A stretch of 64,000 nt of DNA, from assembly GCF_000742135.1 (NCBI RefSeq), contig NZ_KN046818.1, forward strand, positions 4,786,295 through 4,850,294, in the 5' to 3' direction. Below the pieces are notes generated by a model, which made no database searches, was not told where the DNA came from, and saw only the letters and a program-made list of their open reading frames with translations. Of this stretch, positions 18,083 through 28,038 are shown piece after piece (the stretch's first letter is position 1; every line of letters begins with the position of its first letter). The position numbers were made by a program, and so were the translations under genes. The DNA comes from Klebsiella pneumoniae. GTDB taxonomy: Bacteria > Pseudomonadota > Gammaproteobacteria > Enterobacterales > Enterobacteriaceae.

Positions 18083-19261
18083 ATGTTTGAAAAGCGTCAC
18101 CGTATTACGCTGTTATTTAACGCCAACAAAGCTTATGACCGCCAGGTAGTTGAAGGTGTCGGCGAGTATCTGCAGGCCTCCCAGTTGGAATGGGATATCT
18201 TTATTGAAGAGGACTTTCGGGCACGCATCGAAAACATCAAAGAGTGGTTGGGCGATGGCGTTATCGCCGACTATGACGATCCCGAAATCGAAAAGCTGCT
18301 GGCCGATGTCCACGTGCCCATCGTCGGCGTCGGCGGATCTTATCATCAGCCAGAGCAGTACCCGCCGGTCCACTATATCGCCACCGACAACGCCGCGCTG
18401 GTGGAAAGCGCTTTTCTCCATTTGAAGGAAAAAGGGGTGCACCGCTTCGCGTTTTACGGACTCCCCGCCTCCAGCGGTAAACGCTGGGCGGTAGAGCGCG
18501 AGTATGCCTTCTGCCAGCTGGTCGCGAAGGAGAAGTATCGCGGCGTGGTCTACCAGGGGCTGGAGACAGCGCCGGAGAACTGGCAGCACGCGCAAAACCG
18601 GCTCGCCGACTGGCTGCAAACCCTGCCGCCGCAAACCGGCATCATCGCCGTCACCGACGCCCGTGCCCGCCACGTCCTGCAGGCCTGCGAGCTGCTGCAT
18701 ATCCCGGTGCCAGAGAAACTGTGCGTTATCGGCATCGATAACGAGGAGCTAACCCGCTATCTCTCTCGCGTCGCCCTCTCCTCTGTCGCCCAGGGCACCC
18801 GCCAGATGGGTTATCAGGCGGCAAAATTACTCCACCGGCTGTTGAATAACGAGGCCCTCCCGCTGCAACGCCAGCTGATCCCGCCGATGCGCGTCGTTGA
18901 GCGACGCTCCACCGACTACCGGTCGTTAAACGATCCCTCCGTGATACAGGCGATGCATTACATTCGCAACAATGCCTGCAAAGGCATCAAGGTGGAACAG
19001 GTGCTCGACGCCGTGGGCATCTCTCGCTCTAATCTGGAAAAACGCTTCAAAGAGGAGGTCGGGGAGACCATCCACACGGTGATCCACAGCGAAAAACTGG
19101 AAAAGGCGCGCAGCCTGCTGGTGTCCACTAGTCTGTCGATCAATGAGATTTCGCAGATGTGCGGCTATCCGTCGCTGCAATATTTCTATTCGGTGTTTAA
19201 GAAGGAGTACGACGTGACGCCGAAGGAGTACCGCGATCGGCACAGCGAGGTGATGCTGTAG
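18083..19261 (+). CDS. xylR: Xylose operon activator XylR (AraC family)
   Basis: A 392-residue regulator: residues 1-280 form a LacI-like sugar-binding domain (ITLLFNANKAYDRQVVEGVG near the start, D-xylose sensor), and 285-392 is the AraC-type double helix-turn-helix (GIKVEQVLDAVGISRSNLEKR; SINEISQMCGYPSLQYFYSVFKK). With xylose it activates xylAB and xylFGH. I start at the ATG at 18083 (MFEKRHRITLLF) as in E. coli, with AGGA upstream; an upstream ATG at 18053 lies in the repeat. It is convergent with bax. Confidence 0.97.
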   Translation: MFEKRHRITLLFNANKAYDRQVVEGVGEYLQASQLEWDIFIEEDFRARIENIKEWLGDGVIADYDDPEIEKLLADVHVPIVGVGGSYHQPEQYPPVHYIATDNAALVESAFLHLKEKGVHRFAFYGLPASSGKRWAVEREYAFCQLVAKEKYRGVVYQGLETAPENWQHAQNRLADWLQTLPPQTGIIAVTDARARHVLQACELLHIPVPEKLCVIGIDNEELTRYLSRVALSSVAQGTRQMGYQAAKLLHRLLNNEALPLQRQLIPPMRVVERRSTDYRSLNDPSVIQAMHYIRNNACKGIKVEQVLDAVGISRSNLEKRFKEEVGETIHTVIHSEKLEKARSLLVSTSLSINEISQMCGYPSLQYFYSVFKKEYDVTPKEYRDRHSEVML

Positions 19262-19263
19262 GG

Positions 19264-19294
19264 TAAAAAAATGCCCGGCGACAAGGCCGGGCAT
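19264..19294 (-). terminator. Intrinsic terminator of bax
   Basis: Stem ATGCCCGGC / GCCGGGCAT with loop GACAAG, followed on the minus strand by a run of seven T bases. It may also help end xylR on the other strand. Confidence 0.85.
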
Positions 19295-19299
19295 CCGGA

Positions 19300-20118
19300 T
19301 TACAGATGGGCGGCGATGAGCCGCTGATTGTCCTGATACATCGCGAAGAGATAGTTGTTGTAGCTCGACCCTTTGGTCGAATACCCCTTCAGCTTATGGA
19401 TCATGGTGCTGGCAGTTACTTCCTGATCCGCCTTGCGCAGCTGCAGGCGCGACTTGCGGAAAGAAGAATAGGCCGGGTGGGTGTTCAGGTTTGTTACGTA
19501 AGCCTGCACCGACTGCTCTACCGACTCAAACTGCGAGTAACCTTTCATCGCGCCGCGGCAGCGACCGGCGCCGCACTTCATGCCGAACAGGTTGTTATTC
19601 TCGCGCGCCAGCCTGGAGGTACCCCAGCCACTTTCCGCCGCCGCCATGGTCGCCACCATGCTGTTCGGAATAATGTCGACACGCTCAAGCAGCGCGTTCC
19701 AGGGCACATGACGCGTATTGCCTGACCACTTCACCTTATAACGGGAAGCGATATCCTTCAGGCGCGCCTTCTCAGTCGGCGACCAGCGAGCATCGTACTG
19801 CTTGGAAATAAGCCAGTTACGATCCGCAGTAATCGCCTGATTCTGCTTGGTAATATAAGGCATGACCGTCCGGAGAAACGCTTTTTTCCTTGGTGTTCCG
19901 GAAGGGTATTTTCGCAAGTCAGGAAGTGAACTGCTCTTTACACTATTGCGAGAATACTCTTGTTTACTGCTTACCTTAGTACTACTTATCTTCTTTACCG
20001 TTGGGGCTTTATGACTCTTTGTCGCTGTGTGCGTTGTCGCCAACACACTACCTGAAAAGATGCAGGTTAGTAACATAAGTATGGCGGCCCCATATCGTCG
20101 TATGGGATTCGATATCAT
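19300..20118 (-). CDS. bax: Bax, glucosaminidase-fold peptidoglycan hydrolase-like protein
   Basis: A 272-residue exported protein. An N-terminal signal peptide (about 1-27, ending GSVLA) is followed by a Lys/Thr/Ser-rich linker and a glucosaminidase (GH73-type) domain at about 120-265. The motif VATMAAAESGWGTSRLARENNNLFGMK holds the likely catalytic glutamate, and AYVTNLNTHPAYSSFR and YSTKGSSYNNYLFAM are conserved with E. coli Bax. A Cys pair in MKCGAGRCRGAMKGY could form a disulfide. The role in wall metabolism is predicted only. It is divergent from malS. Confidence 0.92.
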   Translation of the reverse strand: MISNPIRRYGAAILMLLTCIFSGSVLATTHTATKSHKAPTVKKISSTKVSSKQEYSRNSVKSSSLPDLRKYPSGTPRKKAFLRTVMPYITKQNQAITADRNWLISKQYDARWSPTEKARLKDIASRYKVKWSGNTRHVPWNALLERVDIIPNSMVATMAAAESGWGTSRLARENNNLFGMKCGAGRCRGAMKGYSQFESVEQSVQAYVTNLNTHPAYSSFRKSRLQLRKADQEVTASTMIHKLKGYSTKGSSYNNYLFAMYQDNQRLIAAHL

Positions 20119-20432
20119 CAGGTCTCCTGGTCGGATATATGCATTCCAACACCTTGTTTTTCACAAAAAAACGATAGCTGAATCGCTAATAGTATCAAAA
20201 ATACGCACTGAGGGCATCAACAGAAATAGTCCAATTCCGAATTGCTGTCATCTGAAATCGGTTTCTGCGGCGCATCGCCAGCGCGAAAATGCTAGCTTCG
20301 TCTCATTTTTAGCCTATTTTTTGAGCGGTGTCACTCACCCCTTTTCATCCTCCTGGTAAAACGCGCGTCAGGAGGAGTTCACCCGCGCGGCGACAAGGCA
20401 CACTAGATAAAAACCGCTCACAGGATCTCGCA
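20119..20432. promoter_or_regulatory. bax-malS divergent intergenic region
   Basis: 314 bases without a gene. The left two-thirds is AT-rich and should hold the bax promoter. Near malS are GGAGGATGA on the minus strand (about 20345-20353) and GGAGGAG on the plus strand (20371-20377), which weakly resemble the MalT box (GGGGAKGAGG). MalT control of malS is known in E. coli; the sites here are tentative. Confidence 0.35.
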
Positions 20433-22466
20433 ATGAAACTCGCTGCGCTTGCCACGTTATTCGTGCCTGGGATGGCCTTTGCCGCCTGGACTACCACCGA
20501 CTTTCCTGCTTTTACCGAAGAAGGGACCGGCCGATTCATCAGCCAGAAAGTGGTTGAGAAGGGTACACGTCCCCTGCAGCTAAATTTTGACCAGCAGTGC
20601 TGGCAGCCTTCCGGCGGCATTAAGCTCAACCAGATGCTGTCCATGGAGCCCTGTCGCGGCACACCGCCGCAATGGCGCATCTTCCGCCAGGGTCTGTATA
20701 CCCTGGAGGTGGATACCCGTTCCGGCACGCCAACGATGATGATTTCGCTGGAGGAAAAAGAGACCAGCGCCGCGGCGCCGCAGATCCGCCAGTGTCCGAA
20801 GTGGGACGGAAAACCGCTGACCATCGACGTCAGCAAAACCTTCGCCGAGGGCAGCAAGGTCCGCGATTTCTACAGCGGCAATGTCGCGACCGTCAGCGGC
20901 GGCAAAATCACCCTGCAGCCCGCCTTCGGCAGCAATGGACTGCTGCTGCTTGAGCGCGCCGAGACCGCCGCCCCGGCGCCGTTTGACTGGCACAATGCCA
21001 CCGTCTACTTCGTCCTGACCGATCGCTTCGTAAACGGTAACCCGGCCAACGACAACAGCTATGGTCGCCATAAAGACGGCATGCAGGAGATCGGCACCTT
21101 CCACGGCGGGGACCTGCAGGGATTAACCAGCAAGCTGGATTATCTGCAGCAGATGGGAGTTAACGCCCTGTGGATCAGCTCCCCGCTCGAGCAGATCCAC
21201 GGCTGGGTCGGCGGCGGCACGAAGGGCGATTTCCCTCACTACGCCTACCACGGCTATTACACCCAGGACTGGTCGAAACTGGACGCCAACATGGGGACCG
21301 AAGCGGATCTCCGCCGACTGGTGGATGAAGCGCATAAGCGCGGAATACGTATTCTGTTCGACGTGGTGATGAACCATGCCGGCTACGCCACCCTGGCCGA
21401 TATGCAGGAGTTCCAGTTCGGCTCCCTGTATCTGCAAGGAGATGAGCTGAAAAAAACTCTCGGCGAGCGCTGGACGGACTGGAAGCCGGGCGCGGGACAG
21501 ACCTGGCACAGCTTTAACGACTATATCAACTTCAGCGACAAAGCCGGGTGGGAGAAATGGTGGGGTAAGAAGTGGATCCGCACCGATATCGGCGATTACG
21601 ACAATCCGGGCTATGACGATCTCACCATGTCGCTGGCCTTCCTGCCGGACCTGAAAACCGAATCGAAGGAGGTCTCAGGCCTGCCGAACTTCTATAACCA
21701 TAAACCAGACACCGCAGCGAAAGCGATCCCGGGCTATACGCCGCGCGACTATCTGACACACTGGCTGAGCCAGTGGGTACGTGACTACGGCATCGATGGC
21801 TTCCGCGTCGATACCGCCAAACATGTGGAGATGGACGCCTGGCAGCAGTTAAAAACCCAGGCCACCGCCGCGCTGGCGGAGTGGAAGAAAGCCAATCCGG
21901 ATAAAGCGCTGGATGCGGCGCCGTTCTGGATGACCGGCGAAGCGTGGGGACATGGAGTGATGCAGAGCGATTATTATCGCCACGGTTTTGATGCGATGAT
22001 CAATTTCGACTACCAGGACCAGGCGGCGAAAGCGGCGACCTGTATGGCCAATATTGACCTCACCTGGCAGCAAATGGCGGACAAGCTGCAGAGCTTTAAC
22101 GTCCTGAGCTACCTCTCCTCGCACGATACGCGGCTGTTCCGCGAAGGCGGCACCACCGCGGCGGAGCTACTGCTGCTGGCCCCTGGCGCCGTGCAGATTT
22201 TCTATGGCGACGAATCATCGCGCCCGTTCGGCCCCACCGGCTCGGACCCGCTGCAGGGCACCCGCTCGGAGATGAACTGGCAGGATGTCAACGGCAAGGC
22301 GGCCCGCAGCGTTACCCACTGGCAGAAGATCGGCCAGTTCCGCGCTCGCCATCCGGCAATCGGCATGGGCAAACAGACAACGCTGTCGATGCCGCGTGGT
22401 TACGGGTTCGTGCGTGAGAGCGGTGAAGACAAAGTGATGGTCATCTGGGCCGGGCAGCAGCAGTAA
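20433..22466 (+). CDS. malS: Periplasmic alpha-amylase MalS
   Basis: A 677-residue periplasmic endo-alpha-amylase (GH13) that cleaves maltodextrins entering through the maltoporin. The start at 20433 gives MKLAALATLFVPGMAFA, a signal peptide ending near residue 17. An N-terminal region with paired cysteines (about 18-180) precedes the barrel, from DWHNATVYFVLTDRFVNGNP on. Catalytic motifs are GFRVDTAKH (Asp nucleophile), MTGEAWGHG (Glu acid/base) and YLSSHDTRLF (transition-state Asp). Similar to E. coli MalS over its length. AGGA precedes the start. It belongs to the maltose regulon but lies alone. Confidence 0.96.
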   Translation: MKLAALATLFVPGMAFAAWTTTDFPAFTEEGTGRFISQKVVEKGTRPLQLNFDQQCWQPSGGIKLNQMLSMEPCRGTPPQWRIFRQGLYTLEVDTRSGTPTMMISLEEKETSAAAPQIRQCPKWDGKPLTIDVSKTFAEGSKVRDFYSGNVATVSGGKITLQPAFGSNGLLLLERAETAAPAPFDWHNATVYFVLTDRFVNGNPANDNSYGRHKDGMQEIGTFHGGDLQGLTSKLDYLQQMGVNALWISSPLEQIHGWVGGGTKGDFPHYAYHGYYTQDWSKLDANMGTEADLRRLVDEAHKRGIRILFDVVMNHAGYATLADMQEFQFGSLYLQGDELKKTLGERWTDWKPGAGQTWHSFNDYINFSDKAGWEKWWGKKWIRTDIGDYDNPGYDDLTMSLAFLPDLKTESKEVSGLPNFYNHKPDTAAKAIPGYTPRDYLTHWLSQWVRDYGIDGFRVDTAKHVEMDAWQQLKTQATAALAEWKKANPDKALDAAPFWMTGEAWGHGVMQSDYYRHGFDAMINFDYQDQAAKAATCMANIDLTWQQMADKLQSFNVLSYLSSHDTRLFREGGTTAAELLLLAPGAVQIFYGDESSRPFGPTGSDPLQGTRSEMNWQDVNGKAARSVTHWQKIGQFRARHPAIGMGKQTTLSMPRGYGFVRESGEDKVMVIWAGQQQ

Positions 22467-22473
22467 TCCACAT

Positions 22474-22500
22474 GTGGCTCTCCGCCCTGCGGGGAGCCAC
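22474..22500 (+). terminator. Hairpin after malS
   Basis: Stem GTGGCTC(T)CC / GGGGAGCCAC, eight bases after the stop codon, followed by CATTTAG. The U-tract is poor, so termination may be partial or Rho-assisted. Confidence 0.5.
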
Positions 22501-22636
22501 CATTTAGAACAAAATGCTAACAAAATAGCAATATACAGGATAAAGATAAAAACCCGCCTCCTCCCGCCGATTTGCACCACGCCAGCGCTGGCGTTATGGT
22601 TAGCCACTTTCCAGAACCACCGATAGACTATTCGCG

Positions 22637-23893
22637 ATGACATTTTCCCTTTTCGGCGACAAATTCACCCGTCATTCAGGCATCACCCGCTTGATGGAAG
22701 ACCTTAATGACGGTCTGCGCACGCCGGGCGCTATTATGCTGGGCGGCGGCAACCCCGCTCAGATCCCGGAAATGAATGACTACTTCCAGCAGCTGCTGGC
22801 CGACATGCTGGATAATGGCAAAGCCCTTGATGCGCTTTGTAATTATGATGGTCCACAGGGCAAAAGCGAGCTGCTGGCTCTGCTGGCGAACATGCTGCGC
22901 GACGAGCTGGGCTGGGAGATCGAACCACAGAATATTGCGCTAACAAACGGCAGTCAGAGCGCATTTTTCTACTTATTTAATCTGTTTGCAGGCCGTCGGG
23001 CAGATGGCACCACGCGTAAGGTACTGTTCCCACTGACGCCGGAATATATCGGCTACGCCGATGCCGGTCTGGAAGAGGATCTGTTCGTTGCCACCCGGCC
23101 GAACATCGAACTGCTGCCGGAAGGCCAGTTTAAGTACCATGTTGATTTTGAGCATCTGCAGGTGACGGAAGAGACCGGGATGATCTGCGTCTCGCGCCCC
23201 ACCAACCCGACCGGCAACGTCATCACTGATGAAGAGCTGATCAAACTGGATGCGCTGGCGAATCAGCACGGGGTCCCGCTGGTGATTGATAACGCCTACG
23301 GCGTGCCGTTCCCGGGCATTATCTTTAGCGACGCCCGACCGCTGTGGAATCCGAACATCGTGCTGTGTATGAGCCTGTCCAAGCTGGGCCTGCCGGGCAG
23401 CCGCTGCGGGATTATCATCGCCAACGAAAAAATCATCACCGCCATCAGCAACATGAACGGCATTATCAGCCTCGCCCCTGGCGGCATCGGGCCGGCAATG
23501 ATGTGCGAAATGATTAAACGACAGGATCTGCTGCGCCTGTCAGAGACGGTGATCAAGCCCTTCTATTACCAGCGGGTGCAGGAAACCATCGCCATTATTC
23601 GCCGCTATCTGCCGGAGGAGCGCTGCCTTATTCACAAACCGGAGGGGGCAATCTTCCTCTGGCTGTGGTTTAAGGATCTGCCGATCTCCACCGAGCTGCT
23701 GTATCAGCGGCTGAAAAAGCGCGGCGTGCTGATGGTGCCGGGGGATTACTTCTTCCCTGGTCTGGATAAACCGTGGCCGCACACCCACCAGTGTATGCGC
23801 ATGAACTATGTACCGGACCCGCAAAAAATCGAAGCCGGAGTGAAAATCCTCGCCGAAGAGGTTGAATTTGCCTGGCGCGAACAGGAAGCATAG
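22637..23893 (+). CDS. avtA: Valine--pyruvate aminotransferase AvtA
   Basis: A 418-residue PLP enzyme (fold type I, class I/II aminotransferase) that exchanges amino groups between valine and pyruvate and makes alanine in the cytoplasm. The PLP lysine is K249 in SLSKLGLPGSRCG, and NPTG (190-193) is the conserved substrate/PLP loop. Nearly identical to E. coli AvtA from MTFSLFGDKFTRHSGIT. A 170-base gap precedes it. In E. coli expression is lowered by alanine and leucine; no leader peptide is evident here. Confidence 0.96.
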   Translation: MTFSLFGDKFTRHSGITRLMEDLNDGLRTPGAIMLGGGNPAQIPEMNDYFQQLLADMLDNGKALDALCNYDGPQGKSELLALLANMLRDELGWEIEPQNIALTNGSQSAFFYLFNLFAGRRADGTTRKVLFPLTPEYIGYADAGLEEDLFVATRPNIELLPEGQFKYHVDFEHLQVTEETGMICVSRPTNPTGNVITDEELIKLDALANQHGVPLVIDNAYGVPFPGIIFSDARPLWNPNIVLCMSLSKLGLPGSRCGIIIANEKIITAISNMNGIISLAPGGIGPAMMCEMIKRQDLLRLSETVIKPFYYQRVQETIAIIRRYLPEERCLIHKPEGAIFLWLWFKDLPISTELLYQRLKKRGVLMVPGDYFFPGLDKPWPHTHQCMRMNYVPDPQKIEAGVKILAEEVEFAWREQEA

Positions 23894-23935
23894 TCTCGGA
23901 CGCCGCGGGCGGGTAACGTTCGTCAGCGACCCCAT

Positions 23936-24421
23936 TCACGCCAGCGCCAGCCGCTGGCGTTTTTGCGCGCATAGCGCTTCCAGCTCTGCGGGAACCATCA
24001 CCCGCAGCGCCTGCGTCGGGCAGGCGGCCACGCAGGCCGGTCCTTCGGCGCGGTGATGGCATAGATCGCATTTCAGCGCCTGCGCCTGCTGGTTCATTAC
24101 CGTAACGGTCATCGCGCCGTACGGGCAGGCCACCATGCAGCTTTTGCAGCCGATGCAGCGCCGCTGGTCGACCCACCAGACGTCATTGTCGCGCTGAATC
24201 GCCCCCTGTGGGCAAACGCTGGCGCAGGGCGCATCCTCGCACTGCCGACAGGCCATCGCCGTCGATATGTCACCGCTTTTCACCACCCGGATACGCGGCG
24301 CGAAATGGTTCGTCGACAGGGCGGCGACATCCTGCGCCTGCTGGTGCGCCACCGCGCAGGCCACTTCGCAGGTACGACAGCCGATGCACCGCTGGGCATT
24401 GGCAATAAGAAACTGGTTCAT
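23936..24421 (-). CDS. ysaA: 4Fe-4S ferredoxin-type electron-transfer protein YsaA
   Basis: A 161-residue iron-sulfur protein. Sixteen cysteines fall in four clusters: CIGCRTCEVAC (12-22), CRQCEDAPCASVCP, CIGCKSCMVACP and CDLCHHRAEGPACVAACP, enough for four [4Fe-4S] centres. The layout matches HydN/HycB/DmsB-like electron-transfer subunits and E. coli YsaA, which lies in the same place. Its redox partner is unknown and none is encoded next door. It is convergent with avtA and separated from yiaJ by about 110 bases. Confidence 0.88.
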   Translation of the reverse strand: MNQFLIANAQRCIGCRTCEVACAVAHQQAQDVAALSTNHFAPRIRVVKSGDISTAMACRQCEDAPCASVCPQGAIQRDNDVWWVDQRRCIGCKSCMVACPYGAMTVTVMNQQAQALKCDLCHHRAEGPACVAACPTQALRVMVPAELEALCAQKRQRLALA

Positions 24422-24530
24422 CCTCTGCTCCCTGGGGATAAAACCGCAGGGTGCCAGAATATCCCCTGCCCGCGCTTTGATCCTGAATGGAATCAGCGCT
24501 GTTTTTTGTCAGATGGCCGGCAGGATGTGG

Positions 24531-25358
24531 TCATTTGCCTGACGCTTCACGCACCGTGAAACCCAGCTCACGCGAAATTGCTTCGGCGGTCTCACGTAGT
24601 GGTTTTAACAAGTTCTTTTCGCCTATCTGCTTGAGGCGCGACGTCGACAGAGAAATAGAAATGGCGTAGGGCACGCGCTGGTGAATATCGAAAACCGGCA
24701 CCGCCAGACAGGACACCCCCAGCTCATTCTCTTCCCGGTCCATGGCCATGTTCCGTTCACGGATCTGCGCCAGCTCATCATGCATGGCTGGCAAGCCGGT
24801 GATGGTGTTGCGGGTCAGCGGCTGAATAATATCCTGGTGAGTGTTCCAGTAATGCTCCACATAGTCAGGATGGCCGAACGCCATGTAAATCTTCCCCATC
24901 GCGGAGCAATAGAGCGGCATATGCTGGCCAATATAAGCGCGGGTACGCAGCATGCCGGTGGTCGGCTCAAGCTTGTAAATCAGGATCGCATGATCGTCTT
25001 CCCGGCTGGAAAAGTTCACCGTTTCGCCCGTCGCCAGGTTAAGCGCTTCAAGATGGGGAGCCGCCACATGGATGATATTCAGCGAGGAGAGCGCTTTCTG
25101 GCCAACGGCGATGAACTTGGTGGTGAGCCGATAGCTACCCGCCGCCGGCGCTGGTGTGACATACCCACAGGACTGCAAACCCTGCAGCAATCGATGGACG
25201 GTACTTTTATTGAGCCCCGCCAGCTCTGACAGATGCGCCAGCGGGCAACCGTTTGGATAGTTGCTCAGGATTTCAATCAACATCAGTCCACGGAACAGGC
25301 TCTGACTTCCCGCCGGCCTCTCTTTGTCTTGCCCTGTCTCGCTCTCTTTCATCACCAT
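24531..25358 (-). CDS. yiaJ: IclR-family repressor YiaJ of the yiaK operon
   Basis: A 275-residue regulator. Residues about 18-75 form the winged helix (SLFRGLMLIEILSNYPNGCP; LAHLSELAGLNKSTVHRLLQ); about 90-265 are the IclR effector domain (GQKALSSLNIIHVAAPHLEA; GVSCLAVPVFD). It is nearly identical to E. coli YiaJ. It is divergent from yiaK and should repress the yiaKLX1X2PQRS operon until an ascorbate-pathway inducer binds. For Klebsiella the literature I recall names L-ascorbate 6-phosphate as inducer. Three in-frame start codons (ATG GTG ATG) lie together; I use the first. Confidence 0.93.
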   Translation of the reverse strand: MVMKESETGQDKERPAGSQSLFRGLMLIEILSNYPNGCPLAHLSELAGLNKSTVHRLLQGLQSCGYVTPAPAAGSYRLTTKFIAVGQKALSSLNIIHVAAPHLEALNLATGETVNFSSREDDHAILIYKLEPTTGMLRTRAYIGQHMPLYCSAMGKIYMAFGHPDYVEHYWNTHQDIIQPLTRNTITGLPAMHDELAQIRERNMAMDREENELGVSCLAVPVFDIHQRVPYAISISLSTSRLKQIGEKNLLKPLRETAEAISRELGFTVREASGK

Positions 25359-25574
25359 CGCTTCCGCTCCCCTTTCGTTGCGCTCTGATGGTAGCGCAAA
25401 GTGTGTGTCAGTTCACGATCTGAGATCAAAAAACATAATTCATTGATTTTTATTGTTTTTAAAAAATAGCCCTCCCGTTGATCTGGCCAATTTAGATCGT
25501 TATATTTGAAATCAGATTTCGCATTGTGAAATTTAACGATAAAAAAGCGATCAGAACTCACCAGGAAAACACGT
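25359..25574. promoter_or_regulatory. yiaJ-yiaK divergent control region
   Basis: 216 AT-rich bases between the repressor and its operon. TGTGTGTCAGTTCACG (25402-25417) fits the CRP pattern TGTGA-N6-TCACA with two mismatches. The AT-rich stretch 25440-25560 should hold the operon promoter and the YiaJ operator, but I cannot assign the operator with confidence. Confidence 0.45.
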
Positions 25575-27049
<1,475 letters not shown>

Positions 27050-27073
27050 AAGCATTATTTTCAGGAGCACATT

Positions 27074-28003
27074 ATGAAAAATAATACCGGTTATATTATC
27101 GGTGCGTATCCCTGTGCACCCTCTTTTCACCAAAAAAGTGAAGACGAAGAAAAAGCATTCTGGCGACAACTGGCTGATACCCCGGATATTCGCGGGCTGG
27201 AGCAACCCTGCCTTGAACATCTCCATCCACTGGGCGACGAGTGGTTAATGCGCCATACCCCAGCAGACTGGCAGATTGTCGTCACGGCAATTATGGAAAC
27301 CATGCGCCGCCGCGGGGGTAACGGCGGCTTTGGCCTGGCATCGAGCGATGAGGAACAGCGTAAAGCCTGCGTGGCCTACTACCGCCACCTTTACCAGAAA
27401 ATTAATGCGATCAATGCGGCAAATGCCGGAAAAATCGTGGCGCTGGAACTCCATGCCGCGCCCTGCGCCAGCAACCCTAACGTCGCCCAGGCTACCGATG
27501 CCTTTGCCCGTTCACTGAAGGAGGTGGCCAGCTGGGACTGGTCGTGCAGTCTGGTGCTGGAACATTGCGATGCCATGACCGGCCCCGCGCCGCGCAAAGG
27601 ATTTCTGCCTTTAGAGAATGTGCTGGAAACGCTTGCCGGTTATGAGATCAGCGTTGCCATAAACTGGGCCCGCTCCGCGATTGAAGGCCAGGACACCACT
27701 CTGCCGTTGACCCATACCCGGCAGGCCAGCCAGGCCGGTAAGCTTGGCGCGTTAATGTTTTCCGGCACCACGCTCAATGGCGAATATGGCGAATGGCAGG
27801 ATTTACACGCGCCCTTCTCTCCGTTCTGTGCGCAAAGTTTAATGACCCACACGCATGTGCGGGAATTATTAGCCTGCGCGGGCAGCGACGCCCTGCAATT
27901 TCTGGGTATTAAATTACTGGAAATTAACCCGGATGCGGACGTCAATCACCGCATAGCGATATTACGCGACGGCATCGCTGCCTTAAATAAAGCACAACAA
28001 TAA
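27074..28003 (+). CDS. yiaX1: DUF4862-type protein YiaX1
   Basis: A 309-residue soluble protein with no signal peptide, found in the Klebsiella ascorbate operon but absent from the E. coli one. Acidic and His residues recur at strand-like ends: LELHAAP (124-130), [11 protein letters not shown] (160-170), [10 protein letters not shown] (196-205), HAPF (245-248) and LLEINPD (281-287). This pattern would fit a TIM-barrel sugar isomerase/epimerase or a lactone-acting enzyme, but that is my inference. It begins in AT-rich DNA 24 bases after yiaL, with CAGGAG before the ATG. Required-for-growth data for the operon exist in the literature; the reaction is unknown. Confidence 0.8.
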   Translation: MKNNTGYIIGAYPCAPSFHQKSEDEEKAFWRQLADTPDIRGLEQPCLEHLHPLGDEWLMRHTPADWQIVVTAIMETMRRRGGNGGFGLASSDEEQRKACVAYYRHLYQKINAINAANAGKIVALELHAAPCASNPNVAQATDAFARSLKEVASWDWSCSLVLEHCDAMTGPAPRKGFLPLENVLETLAGYEISVAINWARSAIEGQDTTLPLTHTRQASQAGKLGALMFSGTTLNGEYGEWQDLHAPFSPFCAQSLMTHTHVRELLACAGSDALQFLGIKLLEINPDADVNHRIAILRDGIAALNKAQQ

Positions 28004-28038
28004 TAAAAAAAGAACACTTACTCTACGAGACTATAAAT

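Noticed and set aside
19300-24421. Prophage or genomic island around bax-ysaA
   Set aside because: No integrase, att repeats, phage genes or base-composition break; order agrees with E. coli.
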